From Tenacibaculum dicentrarchi (GTDB taxonomy: Bacteria > Bacteroidota > Bacteroidia > Flavobacteriales > Flavobacteriaceae), in assembly GCF_964036635.1 (NCBI RefSeq), contig NZ_OZ038524.1:322001-386000 (forward strand): a DNA stretch of 64,000 nucleotides. Reading direction: 5' to 3'. Each line of letters opens with the position of its first letter. Positions within the stretch are counted from its first letter, which is position 1. A program made the position numbers and the translations under genes. The notes beneath the pieces were generated by a model. The model was not told the DNA's origin, made no database searches, and was given only the letters and a program-made list of their open reading frames with translations. Of the stretch, positions 27,901-36,726 are shown piece by piece.

Positions 27901-28638
27901 TTAAAGAATATGATTAGTATGTGCAAAACTGATTAAATGAGGTAAACTTTTTACATTAAAACGTTTGTAAAGTGGTATTAAACGTTTTTCAACAGCAGAC
28001 TGACTTACGTTTAATTGGGCTGCAATTTCTTTAAAAGTCATTCCTTTTGATGCCATATAAAGCGCCTGTTTTTCTTTTTTAGAAATTGCCAAGTGCTGAA
28101 ATAATTCTTTGTTTAAAATTTCTTCAAAATCTGATTTTTCAGGACCATAAACAGCATATTGCATTACATTGCTATGTTTTAATGATTTTATAACCTGCGA
28201 AACCGTAATCATTTCTTCTATTTTACCATTAGATGCTTTTAAAATTGCCACTCTTGAAAACAACGGAATAACACTACCGTTTGCATGAATTTTTTCAATT
28301 TCTAAAGTGAAGCTATATTTTTCTAAATCAGTTGTTTTTGTTTTAAAAAATTGAAGTGCTTTGTCATTTAATTCGTTTGAAAAATTAAAATGCCTTGGTG
28401 AGGTGCAACTTACAATTTTAAGCATGGTAATTTCTTCATCTTTATAGCCTAATAAATCTTCCCATCCGTGAGCATATAACATTCTATTTTCTTTAAAAGA
28501 ATAAATAGAAATAGCTTCTCCTATAAATTTAGGAATCGTTTTTTTATAAAAGAGATATGCTTTATCATCTTTGGTTAAAGGAGTGTCTGAAACATTTTCT
28601 CTAGTATATTGACCAATAGTATGTTGATTTGAGTTCAT
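27901..28638 (-). CDS. LuxR-type HTH regulator with PAS-like N-terminus
   Basis: A 245-residue protein. The first about 150 residues look like a PAS-type sensor (FIGEAISIYSFKENRMLYAHGWEDLLGYKDEEI), and the last 60 form a LuxR/GerE HTH (LAISKKEKQALYMASKGMTFKEIAAQLNVSQSAVEKRL). No response-regulator receiver domain, so it senses a signal directly or with a partner. Target genes unknown. The upstream gap holds a plus-strand promoter for a short transcript. Confidence 0.85.
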   Translation of the reverse strand: MNSNQHTIGQYTRENVSDTPLTKDDKAYLFYKKTIPKFIGEAISIYSFKENRMLYAHGWEDLLGYKDEEITMLKIVSCTSPRHFNFSNELNDKALQFFKTKTTDLEKYSFTLEIEKIHANGSVIPLFSRVAILKASNGKIEEMITVSQVIKSLKHSNVMQYAVYGPEKSDFEEILNKELFQHLAISKKEKQALYMASKGMTFKEIAAQLNVSQSAVEKRLIPLYKRFNVKSLPHLISFAHTNHIL

Positions 28639-28666
28639 AAATTATAAAACCTGTGGAAAAACACAG

Positions 28667-28697
28667 TTGTATAAAAATTAAATTGACTGTACATTTG
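28667..28697 (+). promoter_or_regulatory. Orphan promoter
   Basis: TTG at 28667-28669, 20 nt, TACATTTG at 28690-28697. The transcript would run to the terminator at 28783-28818, about 115 nt. Confidence 0.6.
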
Positions 28698-28703
28698 TGG
28701 CAT

Positions 28704-28818
28704 GCTTTGAGGAAAGTAAAAAAATAACTGTAAAAAGAAAAATTTTCGTTATGAAAAAGACGATAAATGTGTATGGAAAAGTTAAAAAAGGGATGGCAAA
28801 AGCTGTCCCTTTTTTATT
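28704..28818 (+). ncRNA. Candidate small RNA or short-ORF transcript
   Basis: Bounded by the promoter ending at 28697 and the terminator at 28783-28818. It contains one 23-codon frame from ATG 28751 (MKKTINVYGKVKKGMAKAVP...) that reads through the terminator stem, so coding use is doubtful. No family recognised. Confidence 0.35.
28783..28818. terminator. Bidirectional terminator
   Basis: AAAAAAGGGA-TGGCAAAAGCTG-TCCCTTTTTT; serves the MMPL exporter gene on the minus strand and the short plus-strand transcript. Confidence 0.8.
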
Positions 28819-28845
28819 TTAATATATGTTTTATTCGTTTTTAAT

Positions 28846-31215
28846 TTATTTGTTAGTTTCTTCTTTTGGTGGTAGAATTTTAAAATTAGTTTCTTTTAAT
28901 ACTTTTTTATTTGCAATTTTATTTTCAAACGAAAGTAAGAGTGAGGGTAATAATATTAAATTAGATACCATTGCTAATAATAAAGTTACAGAAACTAATC
29001 CACCTAAAGCAATTGTTCCTCCAAAACTAGAAATTGTAAAAACTAAAAACCCAAAGAATAATACAATTGAGGTATAAAACATACTTACACCTGTTTCTTG
29101 AAGTGCTGCATAAACGGCAGGTTTAATTTTCCAGTTATTGGCTAGTAATTCTTGGCGATATTTCGCTAAAAAATGAATAGTATCATCAACAGAAATACCA
29201 AAAGCGATACTAAATACTAAAATAGTAGATGGTTTTATAGGGATGCTAAAAAAGCCCATTAATCCTGCTGTAATTAACAAAGGAAGCATGTTAGGAACTA
29301 ACGATATGAAAATCATTTTAAATGAACGAAACATCCATGCCATAAAAATTGAAATTAATAAAATAGCAAGCGATAATGAAATGACTAAGTTTTTAATTAA
29401 ATAATTAGTCCCTTTTAAGAAAACCAAGGCTTTCCCAGTCATAGAAACGGTAAATTTTTCTTTAGGAAACTCTTTTTTGATAACCGCATCTAATCGCCCT
29501 TGAATAATATCCATTTTATCAGTACCAACATCTTTCATAAAAGTAGTGATACGTGTATAACGCCCTGTGCTATCTACAAAATTATTTAGCATACCTGTAT
29601 TGGTATTCGAATTTTTAGAGAAGGCAAAAATATGTGCTTTTTCTTGACTTGTAGGTAATTGATAATATTTTGGGTTTCCTTTGTAGTATGCCTGTTTAGA
29701 GTATTTAACTAAATTGGTAATTGAAATGGGCTTTGATAATTCAGGAAACGTTTGAATAGCCTCATTTAATTTTTCCATTTTCTTTAAAGTAGAAAGTTTC
29801 ATAACACCTTTTTCTCTTTTGGTGTCAATCAATATTTCTAGTGGCATAATTCCGCCAAATTCTGTTTCAAAGAACTTAATATCTTTATAAAACTGTGCTT
29901 CTTTGGGCATATCTTCAATTAAACTACCCGAAACACGAATTTGATATAGGCCAATCATACTTAATATGATTACAATAACGGTGGTAATATAAATGGTAAT
30001 TCGCTGTTCTTTTACCATGCGTTCCATCCAAGAAACGATGTTTTCCATCCACTTTTTTTCTAGGTGATTTAAGTGTTTTTCTTTAGGAAGTGGCATAAAA
30101 CTATAAAGAATAGGAATAATTAATAAGGCTAAAATAAAAATACTGATAATATTTACAGAGGCTAAAATTCCAAATTCTCGTAACAAACTACTTTTAACAA
30201 AAACAAAGGTTGCAAACCCTGAAGCTGTTGTAATATTGGTCATTAAAGTGGCGTTACCAATCTTTGAAATTACACGTTGTAATGACTTTGCTTGGTTTCC
30301 ATGTTTTTTTATTTCTTGTTGATATTTATTAATCAAGAACACTGCATTTGGTACACCAATTACAATAATTAATGGCGGTATTAAAGCTGATAAAACAGTA
30401 ATTTCATATCTGAAAAAACCAATAAAACCGAATGCCCAAATAACCCCAATACCAACAACAAGTAGTGTAATAAAAGTAGCTCTAAATGATCGGAAAAAGA
30501 AAAAGAATATAAGTGCTGTAATACCTAAAGCACCTAATACGAACAGTTGCATTTCATCAATAATATTTTGAGAATTGATTGTTCTTATATACGGCATTCC
30601 TGACATGCGTACATCTATTTGATGGTCTTTTTCAAATTTTTCAACAGTAGGAATTAATCTTTTAGTGATAAAATCTTTACGAGCAGGAGTATTTACAATA
30701 GCTTTATCAATATAAATAGCGGTTTGTAAAGTACCTTTGTCGTTGTATAATAAATTATTGTAAAAAGGCAGTTTTTCAAATAATTGCTTCTTAATTTTAT
30801 CTACTTCTTCATTTGTAGTAGGTTTTTTTTCAAATAGAGGTTCAAGCACAAATTTTCGTTGTTTTCTATCGGCTTTTAATTCTTTAACATCAGCAATAGA
30901 AACGCTAAAAGCTACCTCTTTAACACTGTCTAACTCTTTAACAAGCTTGTTCCAAGCATTAAATTTTATAGGGGTAAAAATAGTAGAATCTTTAACACCT
31001 AAAATAACTAAGTTACCTTCTTCGCCAAAAATGTCTAAAAATTGATTGTATTGAATATTTGCTTGATGGTCTTCAGGAAGTAAATTTGCTTCGGTGTAGG
31101 AAAAGCGCATGTACTTTATTTGAGTAACTAATAGCCCGGTAATAATAGCGATAGCAATTAAAACAAGATATCTGTTTCTCAATATAAATCCAGCAATTTT
31201 AGTCCAAAAAGTCAT
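28846..31215 (-). CDS. RND/MMPL-family exporter
   Basis: A 789-residue inner-membrane protein with two repeats of one plus five transmembrane helices and two periplasmic domains, the MMPL/HpnN-like layout. The proton-relay helix motif GISVDDTIHFLAKYR lies near residue 690, and the matching first-half helix has GVPNAVFLINKY in place of the Asp pair. Relatives export hydrophobic molecules such as lipids or hopanoids. No membrane-fusion or TolC partner adjoins. Single gene upstream of the bidirectional terminator. Confidence 0.9.
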   Translation of the reverse strand: MTFWTKIAGFILRNRYLVLIAIAIITGLLVTQIKYMRFSYTEANLLPEDHQANIQYNQFLDIFGEEGNLVILGVKDSTIFTPIKFNAWNKLVKELDSVKEVAFSVSIADVKELKADRKQRKFVLEPLFEKKPTTNEEVDKIKKQLFEKLPFYNNLLYNDKGTLQTAIYIDKAIVNTPARKDFITKRLIPTVEKFEKDHQIDVRMSGMPYIRTINSQNIIDEMQLFVLGALGITALIFFFFFRSFRATFITLLVVGIGVIWAFGFIGFFRYEITVLSALIPPLIIVIGVPNAVFLINKYQQEIKKHGNQAKSLQRVISKIGNATLMTNITTASGFATFVFVKSSLLREFGILASVNIISIFILALLIIPILYSFMPLPKEKHLNHLEKKWMENIVSWMERMVKEQRITIYITTVIVIILSMIGLYQIRVSGSLIEDMPKEAQFYKDIKFFETEFGGIMPLEILIDTKREKGVMKLSTLKKMEKLNEAIQTFPELSKPISITNLVKYSKQAYYKGNPKYYQLPTSQEKAHIFAFSKNSNTNTGMLNNFVDSTGRYTRITTFMKDVGTDKMDIIQGRLDAVIKKEFPKEKFTVSMTGKALVFLKGTNYLIKNLVISLSLAILLISIFMAWMFRSFKMIFISLVPNMLPLLITAGLMGFFSIPIKPSTILVFSIAFGISVDDTIHFLAKYRQELLANNWKIKPAVYAALQETGVSMFYTSIVLFFGFLVFTISSFGGTIALGGLVSVTLLLAMVSNLILLPSLLLSFENKIANKKVLKETNFKILPPKEETNK

Positions 31216-31257
31216 TTGAAAATTTTTTGCAAAGTTATGATAAAAGTAACAATTAAA

Positions 31258-31291
31258 CGAAAAAAAAGAGTGTCATAACAGACACTCTTTA
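31258..31291 (-). terminator. frr terminator
   Basis: AAAGAGTGTC / GACACTCTTT stem; T-run on the minus strand side. Confidence 0.85.
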
Positions 31292-31309
31292 GATAAAATA
31301 TGAAAGTAA

Positions 31310-31864
31310 TTAAACAGTCATTATTTCTTTTTCTTTTACGGCTACTTTTTCTTCAATAACTTTACTAAAACTATCGGTTAATTTTTGAACACTTTCTTCT
31401 GATATTTTTTTAACATCATCAGAAACATCTGTTTTTTTAATATCGTTATTTGCATCTTTACGAGCATTACGAACACCTACTTTAGCGTGTTCAGCTTCGG
31501 CTTTACATTGTTTAGCTAATTCTTTACGACGCTCCTCAGTTAAAGCAGGAACGTTAATAATAATAACATCACCGTTGTTCATTGGGTTGAATCCTAAATT
31601 AGCATAAGTAATTGCTTTTTCAACTTCATGAAGCATATTTTTTTCCCAAGGCTGAATGGTAATTGTTCTTGCATCAGGAGTACTTACGTTTGCTATTTGA
31701 CCTAAAGGAGTTGCTGAACCATAATAATCAACCTGTACATTTGCCAACATTGCAGGAGATGCTTTTCCTGCTCTAATAGTACGTAATTCTTTTTCTAAAT
31801 GTGCAACTGCATTATTCATTGCCTCTTTGGCAGAATCTAAAATAAAATCAATTTCTTCGTTCAT
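31310..31864 (-). CDS. frr: Ribosome-recycling factor
   Basis: 184-residue, L-shaped helical protein that with EF-G splits post-termination ribosomes. Conserved HLEKELRTIRAGKASPAML near the N-terminus and PALTEERRKELAKQCK in the centre. Normal length. 48 bp after pyrH, the usual order pyrH-frr, ending at a terminator. Confidence 0.97.
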   Translation of the reverse strand: MNEEIDFILDSAKEAMNNAVAHLEKELRTIRAGKASPAMLANVQVDYYGSATPLGQIANVSTPDARTITIQPWEKNMLHEVEKAITYANLGFNPMNNGDVIIINVPALTEERRKELAKQCKAEAEHAKVGVRNARKDANNDIKKTDVSDDVKKISEESVQKLTDSFSKVIEEKVAVKEKEIMTV

Positions 31865-31912
31865 TTTGCTCGTATTTATTGCCCTATAAAAAATGTGAGG
31901 GATTCTTTTGAT

Positions 31913-32623
31913 TTATTGGTTGTCAACGATTGTTCCTATTTGATCTCCAGAAACTAATTTAAGTAAGTTTCCTTTTTTATTCATGTCAAAAACAATAATA
32001 GGAAGTTTATTTTCTTCACTTAAAGTAAAGGCAGTCATGTCCATTACTTTTAATCCTTTTCTGATAACATCTTTAAAGCTGATACTTTCGTATTTTATGG
32101 CATTTTTATCCTTTTCAGGATCTACATTATAAATACCATCAACTCTAGTTCCTTTTAAAATGGCATCTGCATTTACTTCAATAGCTCTTAAAACAGCGGC
32201 AGTATCAGTAGTAAAATATGGATTTCCAGTACCTCCTCCAAAAATAACGACACGTCCTTTTTCTAAATGACGGTTTGCACGACGTTTAATATAAGGTTCT
32301 GCAATTTCTTTAATTTCGATAGCAGTTTGTAAACGAGTATGAATTCCTTCAGCCTCTAAAGCACTTTGCAAAGCTAAACCGTTAATACAGGTCGCTAACA
32401 TTCCCATGTGGTCACCCTGAACTCTATCCATTCCTTGGCTAGCTCCAGCAACACCTCTAAAAATATTTCCACCACCAATAACAATGGCAATTTCAATGTT
32501 TTTAGCTATTACTTGTTTAATTTCTTGGGCGTATTCTTTAAGTCTTTTAGGATCAATACCATATTGAAGGTCGCCCATTAATGATTCACCGCTTAATTTT
32601 AAAAGGATTCTTTTATATTGCAT
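31913..32623 (-). CDS. pyrH: UMP kinase
   Basis: Phosphorylates UMP to UDP in pyrimidine nucleotide synthesis. 236 residues with the amino-acid-kinase fold: [14 protein letters not shown] at the N-terminus, [10 protein letters not shown] glycine loop, and [25 protein letters not shown]. On the minus strand a TAGTTTTG -7 box is found at 32643-32650, so it has its own promoter in addition to any read-through from tsf. Confidence 0.97.
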   Translation of the reverse strand: MQYKRILLKLSGESLMGDLQYGIDPKRLKEYAQEIKQVIAKNIEIAIVIGGGNIFRGVAGASQGMDRVQGDHMGMLATCINGLALQSALEAEGIHTRLQTAIEIKEIAEPYIKRRANRHLEKGRVVIFGGGTGNPYFTTDTAAVLRAIEVNADAILKGTRVDGIYNVDPEKDKNAIKYESISFKDVIRKGLKVMDMTAFTLSEENKLPIIVFDMNKKGNLLKLVSGDQIGTIVDNQ

Positions 32624-32682
32624 AATCTTGTTGAAAGTTTTGCAAAACTACGCAATTTTTTTGAGTTTGAATTTTGATAAAA

Positions 32683-32714
32683 GAAAAAACCACCCAAAAA
32701 ATGGATGGTTTTTA
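32683..32714 (-). terminator. tsf terminator
   Basis: AAAAACCA-C-CC / GG-A-TGGTTTTT stem with one mismatch; T-run on minus strand. Confidence 0.75.
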
Positions 32715-32736
32715 AATATTTTGTGATGTTTAAGAA

Positions 32737-33705
32737 TTATCCTAAAGTAACTCTTACGAAGTTTTTAACTTCTACGTCACCAAAAGAAGAAACATATTCT
32801 GCAACAGTTTTCTTTTCGTCTTTAATAAACTTCTGATCTAATAAACATTGTTCTTGATCTAAAGTTGTGTTATCTGAAATAAATCTTTCCATTTTTCCTG
32901 GTAAAATTTTATCCCAAATTTGTTCTGGTTTCCCTTCTGATTTCAATTGTTCTTTAGCATCTTGCTCAGCTTGTGCTAAGGCAGCATCAGTTAATTGTAA
33001 TCTAGAAACATATTGAGGAACGTTCTTTAAAGTTTTACCTAAACGCCCTAATTCAATATTATCTTTAGCAATAGCAGCAATTCTTGCTTCAGTTTCAGCC
33101 TCTACATAAGCAGCTTCAAAACCTTTGTAAGATAAAGAAATTGCTCCCATTGATGCAGCTTGCATTGCTAAATCTTTTGCTAAAACAGCAGCATTATCTG
33201 CAGGAGCAGATAAACCAACCATAGCAGCAATTTTACCAATATGAGTATAAGAACCTACGTATGGCGCTTCTAATCTTTCAAAAGAAGTAATATCGATTTT
33301 TTCACCGATAACACCTGTTTGTTCGATTAATTTTTCAGCAACAGTTACCCCACCAAAATCAGCAGCTAAAAATTCTTCTTTAGTATTTACCGTAAAAGCG
33401 ATATCAACAAATTGCGAAGCTAAATCTTTAAAAGAATCATTTTTCGAAACGAAATCTGTTTCACATGCTAATACAATAGCAACACCGTAAGTATTGTCAT
33501 CACTAATTTTAGTAATGGCTACACCTTCGGTAGAATCTCTATCGGCTCTTTTAGCAGCGATTTTTTGTCCTTTTTTACGTAAAACTTCAACAGCTTTATC
33601 AAAGTTTCCTTCTGCTTCTACTAATGCATTTTTACAATCCATCATACCAGCTCCGGTACTTTCTCTTAATTTTTTTACGTCTGCAGCGCTAATTTTTACT
33701 GACAT
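32737..33705 (-). CDS. tsf: Elongation factor Ts
   Basis: GDP/GTP exchange factor for EF-Tu. 322 residues: UBA-like N-terminus (ISAADVKKLRESTGAGMMDCKNAL), then the DFVSKNDSF core contact motif for EF-Tu and two dimerisation subdomains. Somewhat longer than E. coli EF-Ts because of a C-terminal extension, usual in Bacteroidetes. Follows rpsB with an 89-bp gap that holds a long hairpin. Confidence 0.97.
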   Translation of the reverse strand: MSVKISAADVKKLRESTGAGMMDCKNALVEAEGNFDKAVEVLRKKGQKIAAKRADRDSTEGVAITKISDDNTYGVAIVLACETDFVSKNDSFKDLASQFVDIAFTVNTKEEFLAADFGGVTVAEKLIEQTGVIGEKIDITSFERLEAPYVGSYTHIGKIAAMVGLSAPADNAAVLAKDLAMQAASMGAISLSYKGFEAAYVEAETEARIAAIAKDNIELGRLGKTLKNVPQYVSRLQLTDAALAQAEQDAKEQLKSEGKPEQIWDKILPGKMERFISDNTTLDQEQCLLDQKFIKDEKKTVAEYVSSFGDVEVKNFVRVTLG

Positions 33706-33745
33706 ATCTATTGTTATTTTTTAGTTGTTTTATACTTGTAAAAAT

Positions 33746-33779
33746 AGTTAAAGGTTTCAAATTAATGAAACCTTTAACT
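33746..33779 (-). terminator. rpsB-tsf intergenic hairpin (partial terminator)
   Basis: AGTTAAAGGTTTCA / TGAAACCTTTAACT, 14 perfect base pairs with a 6-nt loop, followed on the minus strand by ATTTTT. No promoter is obvious for tsf, so this probably attenuates or protects rather than fully stops transcription. Confidence 0.6.
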
Positions 33780-33794
33780 GAAAATAAATTAAAA

Positions 33795-34568
33795 TTATTT
33801 AGTTTCTTCTGTAGCTGGAGCTTCAGGAGTTACTTTTACAGCTTTTGCTTCTTCTTTAGCTGGAGCAGCTACTTTTTCTTTATCAGCTTTTCTTTCTGAT
33901 AAACCTTCAGCAATAGCATCAGTTACATAAGATAAAACTTTATCGATAGATTTAGAAGCATCGTCATTTGCAGGAATTACAAAATCAACTGGTCTTGGAT
34001 CAGAGTTTGTATCAACTAATGCAAAAATTGGAATGTTTAATTTTTGAGCTTCAGCAATTGCAATGTGTTCTTTTTTAACATCAATTACAAATACAGCTGC
34101 AGGTAAACGAGTCATATCAGAAATAGAACCTAAATTCTTTTCTAATTTAGCTCTCTGACGGTTAATTTGTAACTTTTCTCTTTTAGATAAAGCATCAAAA
34201 GAACCATCTTGCTTCATTCTATCAATAGTAGCCATTTTTTTAACAGCTTTACGAATAGTTACGAAGTTTGTTAACATACCACCTGGCCAACGCTCAGTAA
34301 TAAAAGGCATGTTAATGTTTGTTGCTCTTTCAGCTACAATATCTTTCGCTTGCTTTTTAGTTGCAACGAATAATATTTTACGTCCAGAGTTTGCTATTTT
34401 TTGTAAAGCTGCAGCAGCTTCATCAATTTTAGCTGATGTTTTATACAAATCGATGATGTGAACACCGTTACGTTCTGTATAAATATATGGAGCCATGTTT
34501 GGGTTCCATTTTCTAGTTAAGTGACCGAAGTGTACGCCGCTTTCTAATAATTCTTGAATATTTGCCAT
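33795..34568 (-). CDS. rpsB: 30S ribosomal protein uS2
   Basis: 257 residues; start MANIQELLESGVHFGHLTRKWNPNM and segments RERWPGGMLTNF-like (ERWPGGMLTNF) and PVFVIDVKKEHIAIAEA-like (FVIDVKKEHIAIAEA) are standard uS2. A Lys/Ala/Glu-rich C-terminal tail follows the globular domain. Upstream hairpins in its leader may regulate it. Confidence 0.97.
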   Translation of the reverse strand: MANIQELLESGVHFGHLTRKWNPNMAPYIYTERNGVHIIDLYKTSAKIDEAAAALQKIANSGRKILFVATKKQAKDIVAERATNINMPFITERWPGGMLTNFVTIRKAVKKMATIDRMKQDGSFDALSKREKLQINRQRAKLEKNLGSISDMTRLPAAVFVIDVKKEHIAIAEAQKLNIPIFALVDTNSDPRPVDFVIPANDDASKSIDKVLSYVTDAIAEGLSERKADKEKVAAPAKEEAKAVKVTPEAPATEETK

Positions 34569-34601
34569 TTTAATAAAATGTGTTTACGTTCTGTTTTCAC
34601 A

Positions 34602-34675
34602 ATATTTCAGTAGTTATAATTAAGTCTGAAATATTTAGATACTAAACTGTTAAAAATAAATTTATAAATAACAGT
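34602..34675 (-). promoter_or_regulatory. rpsB leader with two hairpins
   Basis: Stem 1 ATATTTCAG (34602-34610) / CTGAAATAT (34626-34634); stem 2 ACTGTTA (34646-34652) / TAACAGT (34669-34675). Both lie in the 162-bp gap between rpsI and rpsB, with no promoter visible there. Confidence 0.45.
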
Positions 34676-34697
34676 CTCTATATTGTAAATAAATAAC

Positions 34698-34720
34698 AAT
34701 GCCTTTGATAAAAGGCATTG
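34698..34720 (-). terminator. Hairpin after rpsI
   Basis: CAATGCCTTT-GAT-AAAGGCATTG, 10 bp stem; the following minus-strand tract is T-rich but interrupted, so termination may be partial. Confidence 0.55.
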
Positions 34721-34730
34721 AAAATAAATA

Positions 34731-35117
34731 TTAACGCTTAGAGAACTGGAATTTCTTACGTGCTTTCTTCTGACCGAATTTCTTACGTTCAACCATTCTA
34801 GGGTCACGAGTTAATAAACCTTCTGGTTTTAATACTGCTTTGTGCTCTTCGTTAATAGCTACTAATGCTCTAGTAATTGCTAAACGAATTGCTTCTGCTT
34901 GACCTGTAATACCACCTCCGTAAACATTAACTTTAATGTCATAAGACTCTAAGTTCTCAGTTAACATTAAAGGTTGTTGGATTTTGTATTGTAAAGTTCC
35001 TGTTGTAAAGTAGTTTTTATACTCCTTTTTATTTACAGTAATGTTTCCTTTACCTTCTGAAAGATAAACACGAGCAACAGCTGTTTTTCTTCTACCTATT
35101 TTGTGTACAGTTTCCAT
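34731..35117 (-). CDS. rpsI: 30S ribosomal protein uS9
   Basis: 128 residues, start METVHKIGRRKTAVARVYLSEGKG and basic C-terminal tail ending KKARKKFQFSKR, whose last Arg contacts P-site tRNA. Its ATG overlaps the rplM stop by one nucleotide, so translation is coupled. Confidence 0.98.
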   Translation of the reverse strand: METVHKIGRRKTAVARVYLSEGKGNITVNKKEYKNYFTTGTLQYKIQQPLMLTENLESYDIKVNVYGGGITGQAEAIRLAITRALVAINEEHKAVLKPEGLLTRDPRMVERKKFGQKKARKKFQFSKR

Positions 35118-35572
35118 TATTTAAGATCGTTAAGGTTAATAGCTTTTGGGTTTTGAGCTGTTTGTTGGTGCTCAGTACCTGCATAAGCATACAAGTTTTT
35201 GTATAAAGCGCTTCCTAATTTATTTTTAGGTAACATTCCTTTTACTGCTTTTTCGATTAATCTTGTAGGATCTTTTTCGAACATTTCAGTAGCAGTTAAT
35301 GATCTTTGTCCACCTGGATAACCTGTGTGACGGATATAAGATTTATCAGTCCATTTCTTACCAGTTAAAACAATTTTTTCTGCGTTGATAATAACCACGT
35401 TATCTCCACAATCTACGTGAGGAGTATAATTTGGTTTGTACTTACCTCTAATTAGCATTGCTACTTTAGAAGCTAGACGACCCAACGTTTGCCCGTCCGC
35501 ATCAACTAAAACCCACTCTTTGTTAACAGTGTTTTTGTTTGCTGATACTGTTTTGTAACTTAATGTGTTCAT
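35117..35572 (-). CDS. rplM: 50S ribosomal protein uL13
   Basis: 151 residues with VLVDADGQTLGRLASKVAMLIRG-type start region and HTGYPGGQRSLTATEMFEK. First gene of rplM-rpsI, probably continuing into rpsB-tsf since no further promoter is found before rpsB. Confidence 0.97.
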   Translation of the reverse strand: MNTLSYKTVSANKNTVNKEWVLVDADGQTLGRLASKVAMLIRGKYKPNYTPHVDCGDNVVIINAEKIVLTGKKWTDKSYIRHTGYPGGQRSLTATEMFEKDPTRLIEKAVKGMLPKNKLGSALYKNLYAYAGTEHQQTAQNPKAINLNDLK

Positions 35573-35629
35573 AATTACACGATTAGTTTTTGTTTATTAA
35601 TATATAATTTTATCCTTAAAAAAGGTGTG

Positions 35630-35659
35630 CAAATATACGTCTAATTATTTTATTGACAA
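35630..35659 (-). promoter_or_regulatory. rplM-rpsI promoter
   Basis: On the minus strand TTG (complement of 35657-35659), 19 nt, TATATTTG (complement of 35630-35637), about 58 nt before the ATG. Confidence 0.75.
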
Positions 35660-35689
35660 ATAGCAGGTTAGTTTAATTTATTTTAAACA

Positions 35690-35718
35690 AAAAAAAACGT
35701 GCAACTGCACGTTTTTTT
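35690..35718 (-). terminator. Terminator of the OmpA-like gene
   Basis: AAAACGTGC-AACT-GCACGTTTT with long A/T tracts on both sides. Confidence 0.85.
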
Positions 35719-35743
35719 AATTTTTTATTAAAAAGAGTTTAAA

Positions 35744-36592
35744 TTACTCTGCTTTTTGTTCTAACAATTCAAAAAATTGATTTAAACGAGGTAAAACAAT
35801 AATTTTTGTTCTTCTGTTTTTAGCCTTATTTTCAGGGGTGTCATTTGCTACTAAAGGAATATAACTTCCTCTACCAGCAGCGATTAATCGTTCAGGGGCA
35901 ACGCTGTATTTATTTTGTAGTTCACGGACAATTGATGTTGCACGTAAAACACTTAATCCCCAGTTATCTTTTAGTTTAGAGCCTTTAGAAACAGGTGTAT
36001 TATCAGTATGTCCTTCAATCATTACATCCATTTCTGGTTGTCCATTTACAACCGTTGCTACTTTGGCTAATACTTTTGATGCTTTCTCAGAAATGGTATA
36101 ACTTCCGCTTTTAAATAATAATTTATCAGAAATTGAAATAAAAACAACTGTTTTTTCTACGTTAATAGTAATGTCTTCATCGTCAATACCTTGTTGTAAT
36201 TCTTTTTTTAAGTGAAAAGCAACAGCTAAATTTAAAGAATCTTTTTTAGAATTAGCAGCTCTAATTCTGTTTATATATTTATCTTTTTTACTTAATTGCG
36301 TTAAAGTTTCTTTAATATTATCATTAGCTCCTTTGGTTAAAACAGTTAAGTTTTCAACTTGTTTTAATGAGTTTTGCTTGTCTTGTTTTAAATCACCTAC
36401 TGAAGATTTTAAGGTATTTACCTTGTCTTGACAGCTTTCTTTTTCAACTAAACATTTTGTTAAGTTTGCTTTGACTGCTAATAATTCGTTTTTTGTCTTT
36501 TGATGTTTTGTTTTTAAAGCATTTAATTCTTTTGATGAAACACAAGATGCTAATAAAAAAGAAGCGGTCATTATTAAAAATATTCTTTTCAT
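35744..36592 (-). CDS. OmpA-family peptidoglycan-binding lipoprotein
   Basis: 282 residues: lipoprotein signal (IMTASFLLASCVSSKE), a long coiled coil (residues about 25-110) and a C-terminal OmpA domain (VMIEGHTDNTPVSKGSKLKDNW ... ERLIAAGRGSY) that binds diaminopimelate of peptidoglycan. It should tether the outer or inner membrane to the wall, similar to MotB/Pal-type proteins. Single gene. Confidence 0.9.
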   Translation of the reverse strand: MKRIFLIMTASFLLASCVSSKELNALKTKHQKTKNELLAVKANLTKCLVEKESCQDKVNTLKSSVGDLKQDKQNSLKQVENLTVLTKGANDNIKETLTQLSKKDKYINRIRAANSKKDSLNLAVAFHLKKELQQGIDDEDITINVEKTVVFISISDKLLFKSGSYTISEKASKVLAKVATVVNGQPEMDVMIEGHTDNTPVSKGSKLKDNWGLSVLRATSIVRELQNKYSVAPERLIAAGRGSYIPLVANDTPENKAKNRRTKIIVLPRLNQFFELLEQKAE

Positions 36593-36726
36593 TTTAGGCT
36601 GTTTTTAAGTGATGAATTAATTTTTAAGTAAACAAGTGCAAATTTATGAAAATCACTTCATAAAAAAATAGAATTAACAATCTTTTATGAACTGATAATA
36701 AATTATTTTTGCCATAAATTTTTAAA

